Assembly (NCBI GenBank): GCA_036658435.1
Contig: JAVXEO010000024.1
Span: 1-28,903 of the forward strand
DNA length: 28,903 bases
DNA from: DIGJ01 sp036658435
GTDB taxonomy: Bacteria > Bacillota > Clostridia > Lachnospirales > Lachnospiraceae
Direction of reading: 5' to 3'
Of the stretch, positions 22,359 to 28,903 are shown piece by piece. The notes below the pieces were generated by a model. It was not told where the DNA came from and ran no database searches. It saw only the letters and a list, made by a program, of their open reading frames with translations. The first letter of the stretch is position 1. Every line of letters begins with the position of its first letter. The translations under genes and the position numbers were made by a program.

Positions 22359-23573
22359 ATGGAAAAAAGAAATTGTATCATTGGTCAATCCGGTGGCCCT
22401 ACGGTAGCCATTAATTCCAGTCTTGCCGGTATTATTGACGGTGCCACTGCCAGCTGCCAGTTTGATCATATTTATGGTATGTTAAATGGAATTGAAGGTT
22501 TACTTAACTATGAGATTTCCAACCTCTCCCACCCATTTTCTGAATTTAATAAAATCGAACAATTAAAGCGGACACCTGCCATGTATCTTGGTTCCTGCCG
22601 TTTTAAACTTAACCCGGAGGATACCCCTCTTCTGGATAAGATTTTTAAAATTTTAGACCACCTTAAGATTACAGATTTTTTTTATATTGGTGGAAATGAC
22701 TCTATGGACACCATCCTTACTCTATCCGATTATGCAAAGTCCATCCAATCAGATATCCACTTTGTGGGTGTTCCCAAAACCATTGATAATGACTTAATGG
22801 GAACGGATCACACACCCGGCTTTGGTTCTGCCGCAAAGTATATTGCCACCGTTATGTTAGAAGTCATTTATGATAGTATGATTTATAATAAGCAAAGTGT
22901 TACCATCGTAGAAATTATGGGGCGGAATGCCGGCTGGCTCACTGCCGCCGCTGCTTTAGCCAAAACAGATTCCATTCCCGGTGTTGACTTAATCTATCTG
23001 CCGGAGCTTCCTTTTTCCACGGAGAAGTTGATACAATCCATTCAAGAGCTTTTCCAGTCCGGAAAGCAACAAATCGTCATTGCCGTTTCAGAGGGTATTA
23101 AAAATCAAGCCGGAGACTATATCAGCAATGGTGATATTTCTGCATCTTTAGACGCTTTTGGACATATTTCCAGAAGTGGCGTGGGCCGAGTCTTAGAAAG
23201 TCTTGTCTCTGATTTTTTCGGCTGCAAGGTTCGCAGCATCGAAATTAATGTTCTTCAAAGAAGTTCTATGCACTGTGCTTCCAAGACCGACTTGACCGAA
23301 GCCTTTACCATTGGACGTTCTGCCGTGAATGCTGCTTTGCAAAATGAAACCGGAATCGTTATGACGTATAAGAGAAAACCCGGCAGTTCCTATTCCGTAG
23401 AGATTCAATGGGTTGATGTTCATAAGGTTGCGAATCTTGAAAAATTAGTTCCCCGTGAATGGATTAATGCAGCGGGAAATCATGTTAATGGAACGATGAT
23501 AAACTATCTTCTTCCACTGATTCAAGGCGAAGTCCTTCTAGATTACAAAAATGGGATTCCCAATTATTTATAA
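22359..23573 (+). CDS. pfp: 6-phosphofructokinase, predicted pyrophosphate-dependent
   Basis: Phosphorylates fructose 6-phosphate in glycolysis. The 404-residue protein has the family landmarks GQSGGPT (9-15), GGNDS (111-115), PKTIDND (139-145) and MGRNAGW (187-193). Asp114 and Lys140 stand where ATP enzymes have Gly (GGDGS and PGTIDND), the accepted mark of the PPi-using type, so PPi is the likely donor. Asn113 replaces the usual Asp. The ribosome site AAGGAG is 14 nt from the ATG, longer than usual. The substrate preference is predicted, not proved. Confidence 0.88.
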   Translation: MEKRNCIIGQSGGPTVAINSSLAGIIDGATASCQFDHIYGMLNGIEGLLNYEISNLSHPFSEFNKIEQLKRTPAMYLGSCRFKLNPEDTPLLDKIFKILDHLKITDFFYIGGNDSMDTILTLSDYAKSIQSDIHFVGVPKTIDNDLMGTDHTPGFGSAAKYIATVMLEVIYDSMIYNKQSVTIVEIMGRNAGWLTAAAALAKTDSIPGVDLIYLPELPFSTEKLIQSIQELFQSGKQQIVIAVSEGIKNQAGDYISNGDISASLDAFGHISRSGVGRVLESLVSDFFGCKVRSIEINVLQRSSMHCASKTDLTEAFTIGRSAVNAALQNETGIVMTYKRKPGSSYSVEIQWVDVHKVANLEKLVPREWINAAGNHVNGTMINYLLPLIQGEVLLDYKNGIPNYL

Positions 23574-23580
23574 CCATATG

Positions 23581-23621
23581 AAAAAGAGACATCGCCAGGT
23601 AAGCAGCGGTGCCTCTTTTTT
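23581..23621. terminator. Bidirectional terminator between pfp and rpoD
   Basis: AAAAAGAG (23581-23588) pairs with CTCTTTTT (23613-23620), and CATCGC (23590-23595) pairs with GCGGTG (23606-23611), with one mismatch between them. A T-run follows for pfp and T's close the other end for rpoD. Confidence 0.85.
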
Positions 23622-23635
23622 AATGTTCAAAAAAA

Positions 23636-24787
23636 CTACATAATGTCATACCCTTTGAGCATACGGGCACGACTTGGATGTCTTAATTTTCTCAAAGCCT
23701 TTGCTTCGATTTGACGAATTCGTTCTCTGGTTACATTAAATTCTTTTCCTACTTCTTCTAAGGTTCTGGTTCTTCCATCTTTTAAACCAAAGCGCAGTAC
23801 AAGAACTCTTTGTTCTCTCTCCGTTAATGTATCCAGAAGCTTTGCAATCTGATCCTGCAAGACCGCATATGCTGCTGCATCTTCCGGTCCTATGATGGTA
23901 TCGTCTTTGATAAAGTCCCCTAAATGACTGTCATCTTCTTCCCCAATGGGCGTATCCAGTGAAATGGGATCTGCAGAGACTTTTAAAATTTCACGAACTT
24001 TTTCAATAGGAAGATTCATTGCATCTGCCAGTTCCTGCTCCGTGGGTTCCCGTCCCAGTTCCTGTAATAGGTTTCTTGAAACCCGATATGTTTTATTAAT
24101 TACCTCTGACATATGTACCGGAATACGAATCGTTCTTGACTGATCCGCAATAGAGCGGGTAATTGCCTGACGAATCCACCAGGTAGCATAGGTGCTGAAT
24201 TTATAGCCTTTGGTATAATCAAACTTCTCCACTGCTTTAATTAAACCTAAGTTACCTTCCTGAATTAGATCAAGGAAGGATAGTCCTCTGCCCACATAGC
24301 GTTTGGCAATGCTGACCACCAGACGCAGATTGGATTCCGCTAATATTTGCTTTGCTAAATCTTCCCCGTTTTCAATTCGCTTTGCCAGATCAATTTCCTG
24401 TTCAATGCTCAATAATGGGTAGCCACCAATTTCCTTTAAATAAAGTTTGACCGGATCGTCTGACATGGCCGCTGTAACTGCAGATACATCCTCTACAAGA
24501 TCGTCTTCCACTGCTTCCTCCGCAACCTCTTCCAATTCAAGCAACGCATCTTCATTGGGTTCATCATCCAATTCAGTGGGTGCTAATACGACTATATTAC
24601 TGCTCTCCAGATGTTCATAGATTTTATCTACCTGGTCTACATCTAAATTAAATTCTTTAAAAAAGTTATTCAAAAGGTCAAGTTCTAAAACTCCCTTTGC
24701 TTTTTTCCCAATATTCACCAATTCCTCTAATTTACTTAAAAAATCAGTGGTTGATTCATTCATTGGTTCCTTCATTGATTCATTCAT
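23636..24787 (-). CDS. rpoD: RNA polymerase primary sigma factor SigA/RpoD
   Basis: Housekeeping sigma factor that directs RNA polymerase to the -35/-10 promoters seen in this window. The 383-residue protein has region 1.1 (about 10-70), an acidic linker (about 73-103), region 1.2 beginning SDDPVKLYLKEIG, region 2 with RLVVSIAKRYVGRGLSFLDL and YATWWIRQAITRSIADQSRT, region 3 and region 4.2 with TLEEVGKEFNVTRERIRQIE. The first ATG is supported by GGAGG 8 nt upstream. The first 12 codons are a triple 12-bp repeat. dnaG, the usual upstream neighbour in many Firmicutes, is not here. Confidence 0.97.
   Translation of the reverse strand: MNESMKEPMNESTTDFLSKLEELVNIGKKAKGVLELDLLNNFFKEFNLDVDQVDKIYEHLESSNIVVLAPTELDDEPNEDALLELEEVAEEAVEDDLVEDVSAVTAAMSDDPVKLYLKEIGGYPLLSIEQEIDLAKRIENGEDLAKQILAESNLRLVVSIAKRYVGRGLSFLDLIQEGNLGLIKAVEKFDYTKGYKFSTYATWWIRQAITRSIADQSRTIRIPVHMSEVINKTYRVSRNLLQELGREPTEQELADAMNLPIEKVREILKVSADPISLDTPIGEEDDSHLGDFIKDDTIIGPEDAAAYAVLQDQIAKLLDTLTEREQRVLVLRFGLKDGRTRTLEEVGKEFNVTRERIRQIEAKALRKLRHPSRARMLKGYDIM
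24752..24787 (-). repeat. Three 12-bp repeats at the 5' end of rpoD
   Basis: Units 24776-24787 and 24752-24763 are identical (ATGAATGAATCA in the coding sense); the middle unit (24764-24775) differs at three positions. They encode MNES, MKEP, MNES and supply three in-frame ATG codons. Confidence 0.9.
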
Positions 24788-24818
24788 TTGTAATTCCTCC
24801 GTTTAGACACTAAACCGT

Positions 24819-24847
24819 ATTGTATCACAGTACGCATTGACAGTAAA
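24819..24847 (-). promoter_or_regulatory. Promoter of rpoD, extended -10
   Basis: On the minus strand TTTACT (24842-24847) lies 17 bp from TACAAT (24819-24824), which is preceded by TGA as an extended -10. Its -35 box shares base 24842 with the mrp -35 box. Confidence 0.7.
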
Positions 24848-24865
24848 GAGAAATTTCGATATGAT
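24837..24865 (+). promoter_or_regulatory. Promoter of mrp
   Basis: TTGACA (24837-24842) is 17 bp from TATGAT (24860-24865). The predicted leader is only about 14 nt and contains the ribosome site GAGGTG. Confidence 0.75.
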
Positions 24866-24885
24866 TATAGATGAGGTGATTAATA

Positions 24886-25719
24886 ATGAGTGAAACATGT
24901 TCAGGAAGTTGTTCCAGCTGTGAAGAATCCAACTGCAGCGAGAGAACACCCAGCAAAGAAGATTTTTTGGCACCAATGAATTCCTTTAGCAATATTAAGA
25001 AGGTAATTGGTGTTGTAAGCGGAAAAGGCGGCGTAGGTAAATCCTTTATAACCTCCTACCTTTCTGTTTGTATGCGGAAGCTAGGATACGATATTGCAAT
25101 CTTAGATGCCGATATTACCGGACCTTCTATTCCAAAGGCATTTGGTGTCCATGGAACGGCCCAGGGTAACGATAATGGAATTTTCCCATCCGAAAGTAAA
25201 ACCGGAATTAAGATGATTTCCATTAACCTTTTATTAGATACGGAAGAAACACCGGTTATTTGGAGAGGTCCTATTATTGCCGGAACCGTTAAGCAGTTTT
25301 GGTCCGATGTTATTTGGGGCGATATTGATTATATGTTTGTGGATATGCCTCCCGGAACCGGTGACGTTCCTTTGACTGTCTTTCAGTCTCTTCCTTTAGA
25401 CGGCATCCTTATTGTAACGTCTCCACAGGATCTCGTTTCCATGGTGGTTTCCAAGGCTGTAAATATGGCGAAATCTATGGATATTCCCCTTCTTGGAATT
25501 GTTGAAAACTACAGTTATGTTGAATGTGGAAATTGTGGGGAGAAGATTCATGTATTTGGCGAAAGCCATCTTGATGAAGTAGCTGCTCGCCATGAGCTGG
25601 AAGTTTTAGGTCAGATTCCATTAACACCTTCTATTTCTAAGGCCATTGATGAGGAAGATGTGGAGTCTCTTGAAGGAGACTGGCTTTCTAAAGCCGTAAG
25701 AAAAATAGAACATTTATAG
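24886..25719 (+). CDS. mrp: Mrp/NBP35-family iron-sulfur cluster carrier ATPase
   Basis: A cytoplasmic P-loop ATPase thought to carry [4Fe-4S] clusters to target enzymes. The 277-residue protein has a Cys-rich N-terminus (C5, C9, C12, C17), a deviant Walker A SGKGGVGKS (45-53), the Walker B-like DYMFVDMPPGTGD and the C-terminal CxxC pair C214/C217 that holds the cluster at the dimer interface. GAGGTG lies 8 nt before the ATG. It diverges from rpoD, with overlapping promoters, and has its own terminator. Confidence 0.94.
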   Translation: MSETCSGSCSSCEESNCSERTPSKEDFLAPMNSFSNIKKVIGVVSGKGGVGKSFITSYLSVCMRKLGYDIAILDADITGPSIPKAFGVHGTAQGNDNGIFPSESKTGIKMISINLLLDTEETPVIWRGPIIAGTVKQFWSDVIWGDIDYMFVDMPPGTGDVPLTVFQSLPLDGILIVTSPQDLVSMVVSKAVNMAKSMDIPLLGIVENYSYVECGNCGEKIHVFGESHLDEVAARHELEVLGQIPLTPSISKAIDEEDVESLEGDWLSKAVRKIEHL

Positions 25720-25728
25720 TTCTAAAGG

Positions 25729-25770
25729 ATAAGCACAGATATTAAAGTTCTAATATCTGTGCTTATTTAT
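25729..25770 (+). terminator. Terminator of mrp
   Basis: A perfect 15-bp stem, ATAAGCACAGATATT (25729-25743) with AATATCTGTGCTTAT (25752-25766), followed by TTATTTTG. It begins 10 bp after the mrp stop. Confidence 0.85.
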
Positions 25771-25796
25771 TTTGCTAATTTATTTTTCTTATTTAT

Positions 25797-25835
25797 TCTT
25801 CTTGTTTTTTCTTCTTGTGTATTCTTCTTGTGTAT
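25797..25835. repeat. 13-bp tandem repeat, three copies
   Basis: TCTTCTTGTGTAT occurs twice in a row (25810-25822 and 25823-25835), and a degenerate third copy lies at 25797-25809. It sits just beyond the 3' end of the Ig-domain gene and is pyrimidine-rich on the plus strand. Confidence 0.85.
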
Positions 25836-25837
25836 TT

Positions 25838-26698
25838 TTATTTTTTCAGGGTCAGTGACTCTACTATGTAATTTCCCACCTCATAAACATCCGGTGTCGT
25901 AGCCGACATGTTATCCGTTACGGTAACTTCCGTTGTATAGTTTCCCGCAAATATATCATATATTTTCTGTGACATCGCTTTTTTTCCATCTATTTCTATA
26001 TTATAAGAAATTACTAAAACTTCTCCAATGGTTCTTTTTTCACTGGTAATTGCTAACTCTGTAATGGTCGCATCCTTCATTCCACTAGCTACCAGCTGAT
26101 TTTTCAAATATTCTGCGGTAATCTGTTGTGATACGGCCTCTTTATACAAATCAAAGTTTTCATTCTGTGCTCCGGTGGCTACACTGGTTACCGTAACATT
26201 AGAACTTCCTTTTTCATTGTCTGCATCCTTTGGAAAAAATAGCTTTATTTCTATTCCGTTTATTGAACTCTTTTCCTCTGTCCAGTCTTTTGGTACAACA
26301 ATACTATTGTCACCAATTTTCGTCTCTACTGTTTCATATGGAGAATTTACCACAAATTCATTTTCTTTTGCCTTTACGGTCACCTTACAGGTGTATTTCT
26401 TCCCATCTACTTTTGCGGTGATGGTTGCCATTCCTTCTTTTTTTCCGGTTACTTTTCCTTTTTGGGAAACGGTGGCAACTGATTTTTTATTTGTAGTCCA
26501 AAGGGCTTTTTTTGAAGTTCCAACTACCTTCAATGTGATTTTTTCGCCAACATCAATGCTTTTCTTTGCTGCACTTAATTTCACCTTTGCTGCTGCTTCT
26601 GCAACCACTGTCATACCCGCAGGTGCTACTGTCTCCACGGTCATACACAGTGTTAATGATAGCATAACCATCGTAGCAAATCTTTTCATTTTTCTCAT
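25838..26698 (-). CDS. Secreted protein with Big_2-like Ig domain
   Basis: Exported protein of unknown function. The 286-residue protein has a signal peptide (about residues 1-35, MKRFATMVMLSLTLCMTVETV then AEAAA). A bacterial Ig-like domain similar to Big_2 follows at about 38-108: VKLSAAKKSIDVGEKITLKV, WTTNKKSVATVSQKGKVTGKKEGMATITA. The C-terminal domain (about 115-286) contains VVPKDWTEE and resembles the PsbP/DcrB-like folds found after signal sequences, but I cannot assign it firmly. No sortase motif or lipobox was seen. GGAG lies 6 nt before the first ATG. It diverges from the serine hydrolase gene. Confidence 0.8.
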   Translation of the reverse strand: MRKMKRFATMVMLSLTLCMTVETVAPAGMTVVAEAAAKVKLSAAKKSIDVGEKITLKVVGTSKKALWTTNKKSVATVSQKGKVTGKKEGMATITAKVDGKKYTCKVTVKAKENEFVVNSPYETVETKIGDNSIVVPKDWTEEKSSINGIEIKLFFPKDADNEKGSSNVTVTSVATGAQNENFDLYKEAVSQQITAEYLKNQLVASGMKDATITELAITSEKRTIGEVLVISYNIEIDGKKAMSQKIYDIFAGNYTTEVTVTDNMSATTPDVYEVGNYIVESLTLKK

Positions 26699-26741
26699 AA
26701 TAAGCTCCTTTACCTCTAAAATTTTTAATTTTCTCTCAAAC

Positions 26742-26812
26742 AGTATAGCACTCTTTTATTAAAAAGTCTTATTATTTTTATTTTTTATTTTTTTATTTTT
26801 TTATGTTATACT
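26742..26812. promoter_or_regulatory. Divergent extended -10 promoters around an A/T tract
   Basis: The minus-strand gene has TGC-TATACT (26742-26750) and the plus-strand gene has TGT-TATACT (26804-26812). Neither has a good -35 box; the space between is almost only A and T (26751-26803). This could act as a UP element for both. Confidence 0.6.
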
Positions 26813-26850
26813 ATTAACCATACCAATTATTTTTAGAAAAGAGGATACTT

Positions 26851-28903
26851 ATGCAAAAAAAATTATTCAACTCCACCCTTTCCCTGGTAATGGCGGCTGT
26901 TTTAATACTTTCTCTGCCATCTGCCACTAAGAACGTCCACGCCTCTCCAATAGCCGAAACCTCAGCTCCCACATTATCCACAGATACCTTGGATGCCGCT
27001 CAAAAAAGAGCCAATGCACTTACTAAAATTTATGGTATTACCAGCGTTCAATACGCCCTGATTCAGGACGGAGAAATCATTTTAACCGGCGCTTCCGGAT
27101 ATAAGGATAAGGCTTCTAAGGAAGTCCCCACTTCGGATACCACCTATGGAATTGCTTCCATCAGTAAAATATTTACTACCATTTCGGTTCTTAAGTTAGT
27201 GGATGAGGGAAAGATTCGCCTGGATGAACCGGTTATTCACTATCTTCCTGAATTTACGATGGAAGATTCACGCTATAAAGATATTACCGTGCGTATGCTT
27301 CTCAATCACTCCTCGGGATTAATGGGAAGCACTTCTCTAAATCAAAGTTTTTTACTTGGAGATACCAACACTTACGGTCATGATACCTTCTTAAAGAACT
27401 TAAAAAAACAGCGTTTAAAAGCTGCTCCCGGTGCTTTTTCTGTTTATAGTAATGATGGATTTTCTTTGGCAGAGCTCTTAATTGAAAAAGTCAGCGGTGT
27501 CCGTTTTAGTGAATTTATTGCCACCCACTTTACTCTTCCTCTGGGAATGACTCATACAAAAACCACTTCCGATACTTTTTCTACTTCAGAACTTGCCGGA
27601 ATTTATCATGCCAATGGCACAAAACTTCCCTTTGAATCACTTTGTGCCATTGGCGCCGGTGGTATCTATTCCACCGCTTCTGATTTGTGTAAATTGTCAA
27701 CTCTCTTTTGTGAAAAAACGGATTTCTTATCCAATGCCTCGGTTCATGCAATGGAAGAAGAGGAGTACAAAAGAGGGCAATGGGCTCCCCAAAACGATTC
27801 TTGTTTCGCCTATGGATTAGGCTGGGACAGTGTACATACCTATCCCTTCACTGATTATAATATAAAAGCCTTATCAAAAGGTGGGGATTCCATTTATTAT
27901 CATTCCAGTCTTGTCGTTTTGCCAGATGAGAATATGGCCGCAGCCGTTGTTTCATCCGGTGGCTCTAGTACACACAATCAGATTTTTGCACAGGCTCTCT
28001 TATTGGATGCGTTAAAAGAAAAAGGTGTTATTCCATCTATTCATCCAGATAAAACCTTTTCTGCCCCAGTAAAGACCCAGGTTCCGGATTCTCTCCTCGG
28101 CTTCGCTGGATACTATGGCAATTTTTCTTCTCCTATAAAAGTAAGCATCGACAAGAGTGGTACCTTAAAAGCAATCATTCGTTCAGGTAAAACTCCGGTT
28201 ACCCAGCTATTTATCTACAATGGAGAAGACCGTTTTTATACACCGGATGGAAGCTCTTATCTTTGTTTTGTGGAAGACAAAGGCAACACCTACTTATATA
28301 CAAGCAGCTATCCTTCTCTTCCCCTTCTTGGGCAAACTTTAATCTGCGGATATCAAGGGCAGAAATTACCTGCAAATAAAATTTCTAAAGAAGCAGAAGC
28401 TGCATGGAGTGAATTTTTAAATAAAGATTTTTATGTGGTTTCCGAAAAATATAACTCTCTAAATTATATACAAGGCATAGGTTCCAGTTGCTTAGAAGTT
28501 GAAAAAGATCTTCCAAATTATGTTGGTTCCACACCCATCACAGATGAAACCTCCGCTCTGGCTTCGGTACAGATTCCCGGAATGTATGGACGGGATTTAG
28601 TGGATTTACACCTTGTAACAAAAGATGGTGCAAAGTATATAACCGGTGGCGGCAATGTTATGGTCTGCCAAGATAGTATAGGAAAACTTTCTACAAAGAA
28701 AACATGGAAAATTACGATTCCAAAGAGTGGCTATGCGCAATATTTTACAATTGGAAATAAATCGGCAGGTAAGAAGATCTCGGTTATACTTCCAAAGAAA
28801 TCTTCTTTTACTATTTATGATAAAGATGGGAACATGACCTTTAGTTCTTATGTTCTTGGAAAAAGCACCGCAACCCTTCCAAAAGGTGGAACCATTGTAT
28901 TTG
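26851..28903 (+). CDS. Secreted beta-lactamase-fold serine hydrolase, partial at the right edge
   Basis: Open to the window end without a stop (684 codons), so the C-terminus is missing. A signal peptide (about residues 1-31, NSTLSLVMAAVLILSLPSAT) is followed by a class C beta-lactamase/D-alanyl-D-alanine carboxypeptidase-type domain (about 45-400). Its catalytic motifs are SISK (S103-K106), YSN (Y199-N201) and KGG (K343-G345, in place of KTG). Beyond this are about 280 residues of beta-rich sequence, with GFAGYYGNFSSPIKV (about 420) and later GMYGRDLVDLHL, which look like two lipocalin-like or substrate-binding modules. AGAGG lies 7 nt before the ATG. The substrate is unknown; peptidoglycan or D-amino-acid peptides are reasonable guesses. 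Confidence 0.88.
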   Translation, partial: MQKKLFNSTLSLVMAAVLILSLPSATKNVHASPIAETSAPTLSTDTLDAAQKRANALTKIYGITSVQYALIQDGEIILTGASGYKDKASKEVPTSDTTYGIASISKIFTTISVLKLVDEGKIRLDEPVIHYLPEFTMEDSRYKDITVRMLLNHSSGLMGSTSLNQSFLLGDTNTYGHDTFLKNLKKQRLKAAPGAFSVYSNDGFSLAELLIEKVSGVRFSEFIATHFTLPLGMTHTKTTSDTFSTSELAGIYHANGTKLPFESLCAIGAGGIYSTASDLCKLSTLFCEKTDFLSNASVHAMEEEEYKRGQWAPQNDSCFAYGLGWDSVHTYPFTDYNIKALSKGGDSIYYHSSLVVLPDENMAAAVVSSGGSSTHNQIFAQALLLDALKEKGVIPSIHPDKTFSAPVKTQVPDSLLGFAGYYGNFSSPIKVSIDKSGTLKAIIRSGKTPVTQLFIYNGEDRFYTPDGSSYLCFVEDKGNTYLYTSSYPSLPLLGQTLICGYQGQKLPANKISKEAEAAWSEFLNKDFYVVSEKYNSLNYIQGIGSSCLEVEKDLPNYVGSTPITDETSALASVQIPGMYGRDLVDLHLVTKDGAKYITGGGNVMVCQDSIGKLSTKKTWKITIPKSGYAQYFTIGNKSAGKKISVILPKKSSFTIYDKDGNMTFSSYVLGKSTATLPKGGTIVF

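Noticed and set aside
27593..27820. 75-codon plus-strand open frame
   Set aside because: It is out of frame inside the serine hydrolase gene, whose own frame is open throughout and carries the catalytic motifs.

Overview
The window looks like part of the chromosome of a low-GC Gram-positive bacterium of the class Clostridia, most plausibly a Lachnospiraceae-type anaerobe. This rests on the S10-spc gene order with adk and map at its end, a zinc-type S14, a 6-phosphofructokinase with pyrophosphate-type active-site residues, strong AGGAGG ribosome sites, TTGACA/TATAAT-type promoters and secreted Big_2-like proteins. The family assignment is inferred from gene content and protein style, not from a database search.

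Region 1 (about 1-12.75 kb, minus strand) is one long operon: rpsJ-rplC-rplD-rplW-rplB-rpsS-rplV-rpsC-rplP-rpmC-rpsQ-rplN-rplX-rplE-rpsN-rpsH-rplF-rplR-rpsE-rpmD-rplO-secY-adk-map. All 24 genes are intact. The operon starts from a sigma-A promoter at 12702-12730 with an A-tract UP-like element. It has a leader of about 265 nt with several hairpins. Several internal gaps (rpsJ-rplC, rplV-rpsC, rplF-rpsH, rpmD-rpsE, secY-adk) also hold good hairpins, some with GNRA tetraloops. These are candidate autoregulatory or processing elements.

Region 2 (12.8-15.6 kb, minus strand) has a chemoreceptor gene and an RlmI-like SAM methyltransferase, separated by a 100-N assembly gap.

Region 3 (15.7-19.4 kb, plus strand) is a four-gene membrane-stress operon: PspA, a zinc-ribbon membrane protein, a TPM-domain membrane protein and an SPFH protein with a zinc-ribbon tail. 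It matches the pspA-ydjGHI operon of Bacillus subtilis. A 26-bp inverted repeat with 10-bp arms brackets its probable -10 box, suggesting a dedicated regulator. A MATE transporter follows.

Region 4 (20.8-25.8 kb) holds housekeeping genes: class II fructose-bisphosphate aldolase (minus) divergent from yqeY and a PPi-type phosphofructokinase (plus); the primary sigma factor rpoD (minus) divergent from an Mrp/NBP35 iron-sulfur carrier (plus). The rpoD and mrp promoters overlap at their -35 boxes.

Region 5 (25.8-28.9 kb) has two divergent genes for exported proteins: a Big_2-like Ig-domain protein (minus) and a large beta-lactamase-fold serine hydrolase (plus) that runs off the right edge. No mobile element, CRISPR array, rRNA or tRNA was seen. 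The most promising unexplained signals are the structured RNA in the S10 leader, the structured RNA in the rpsJ-rplC gap, and the operator at the pspA promoter.
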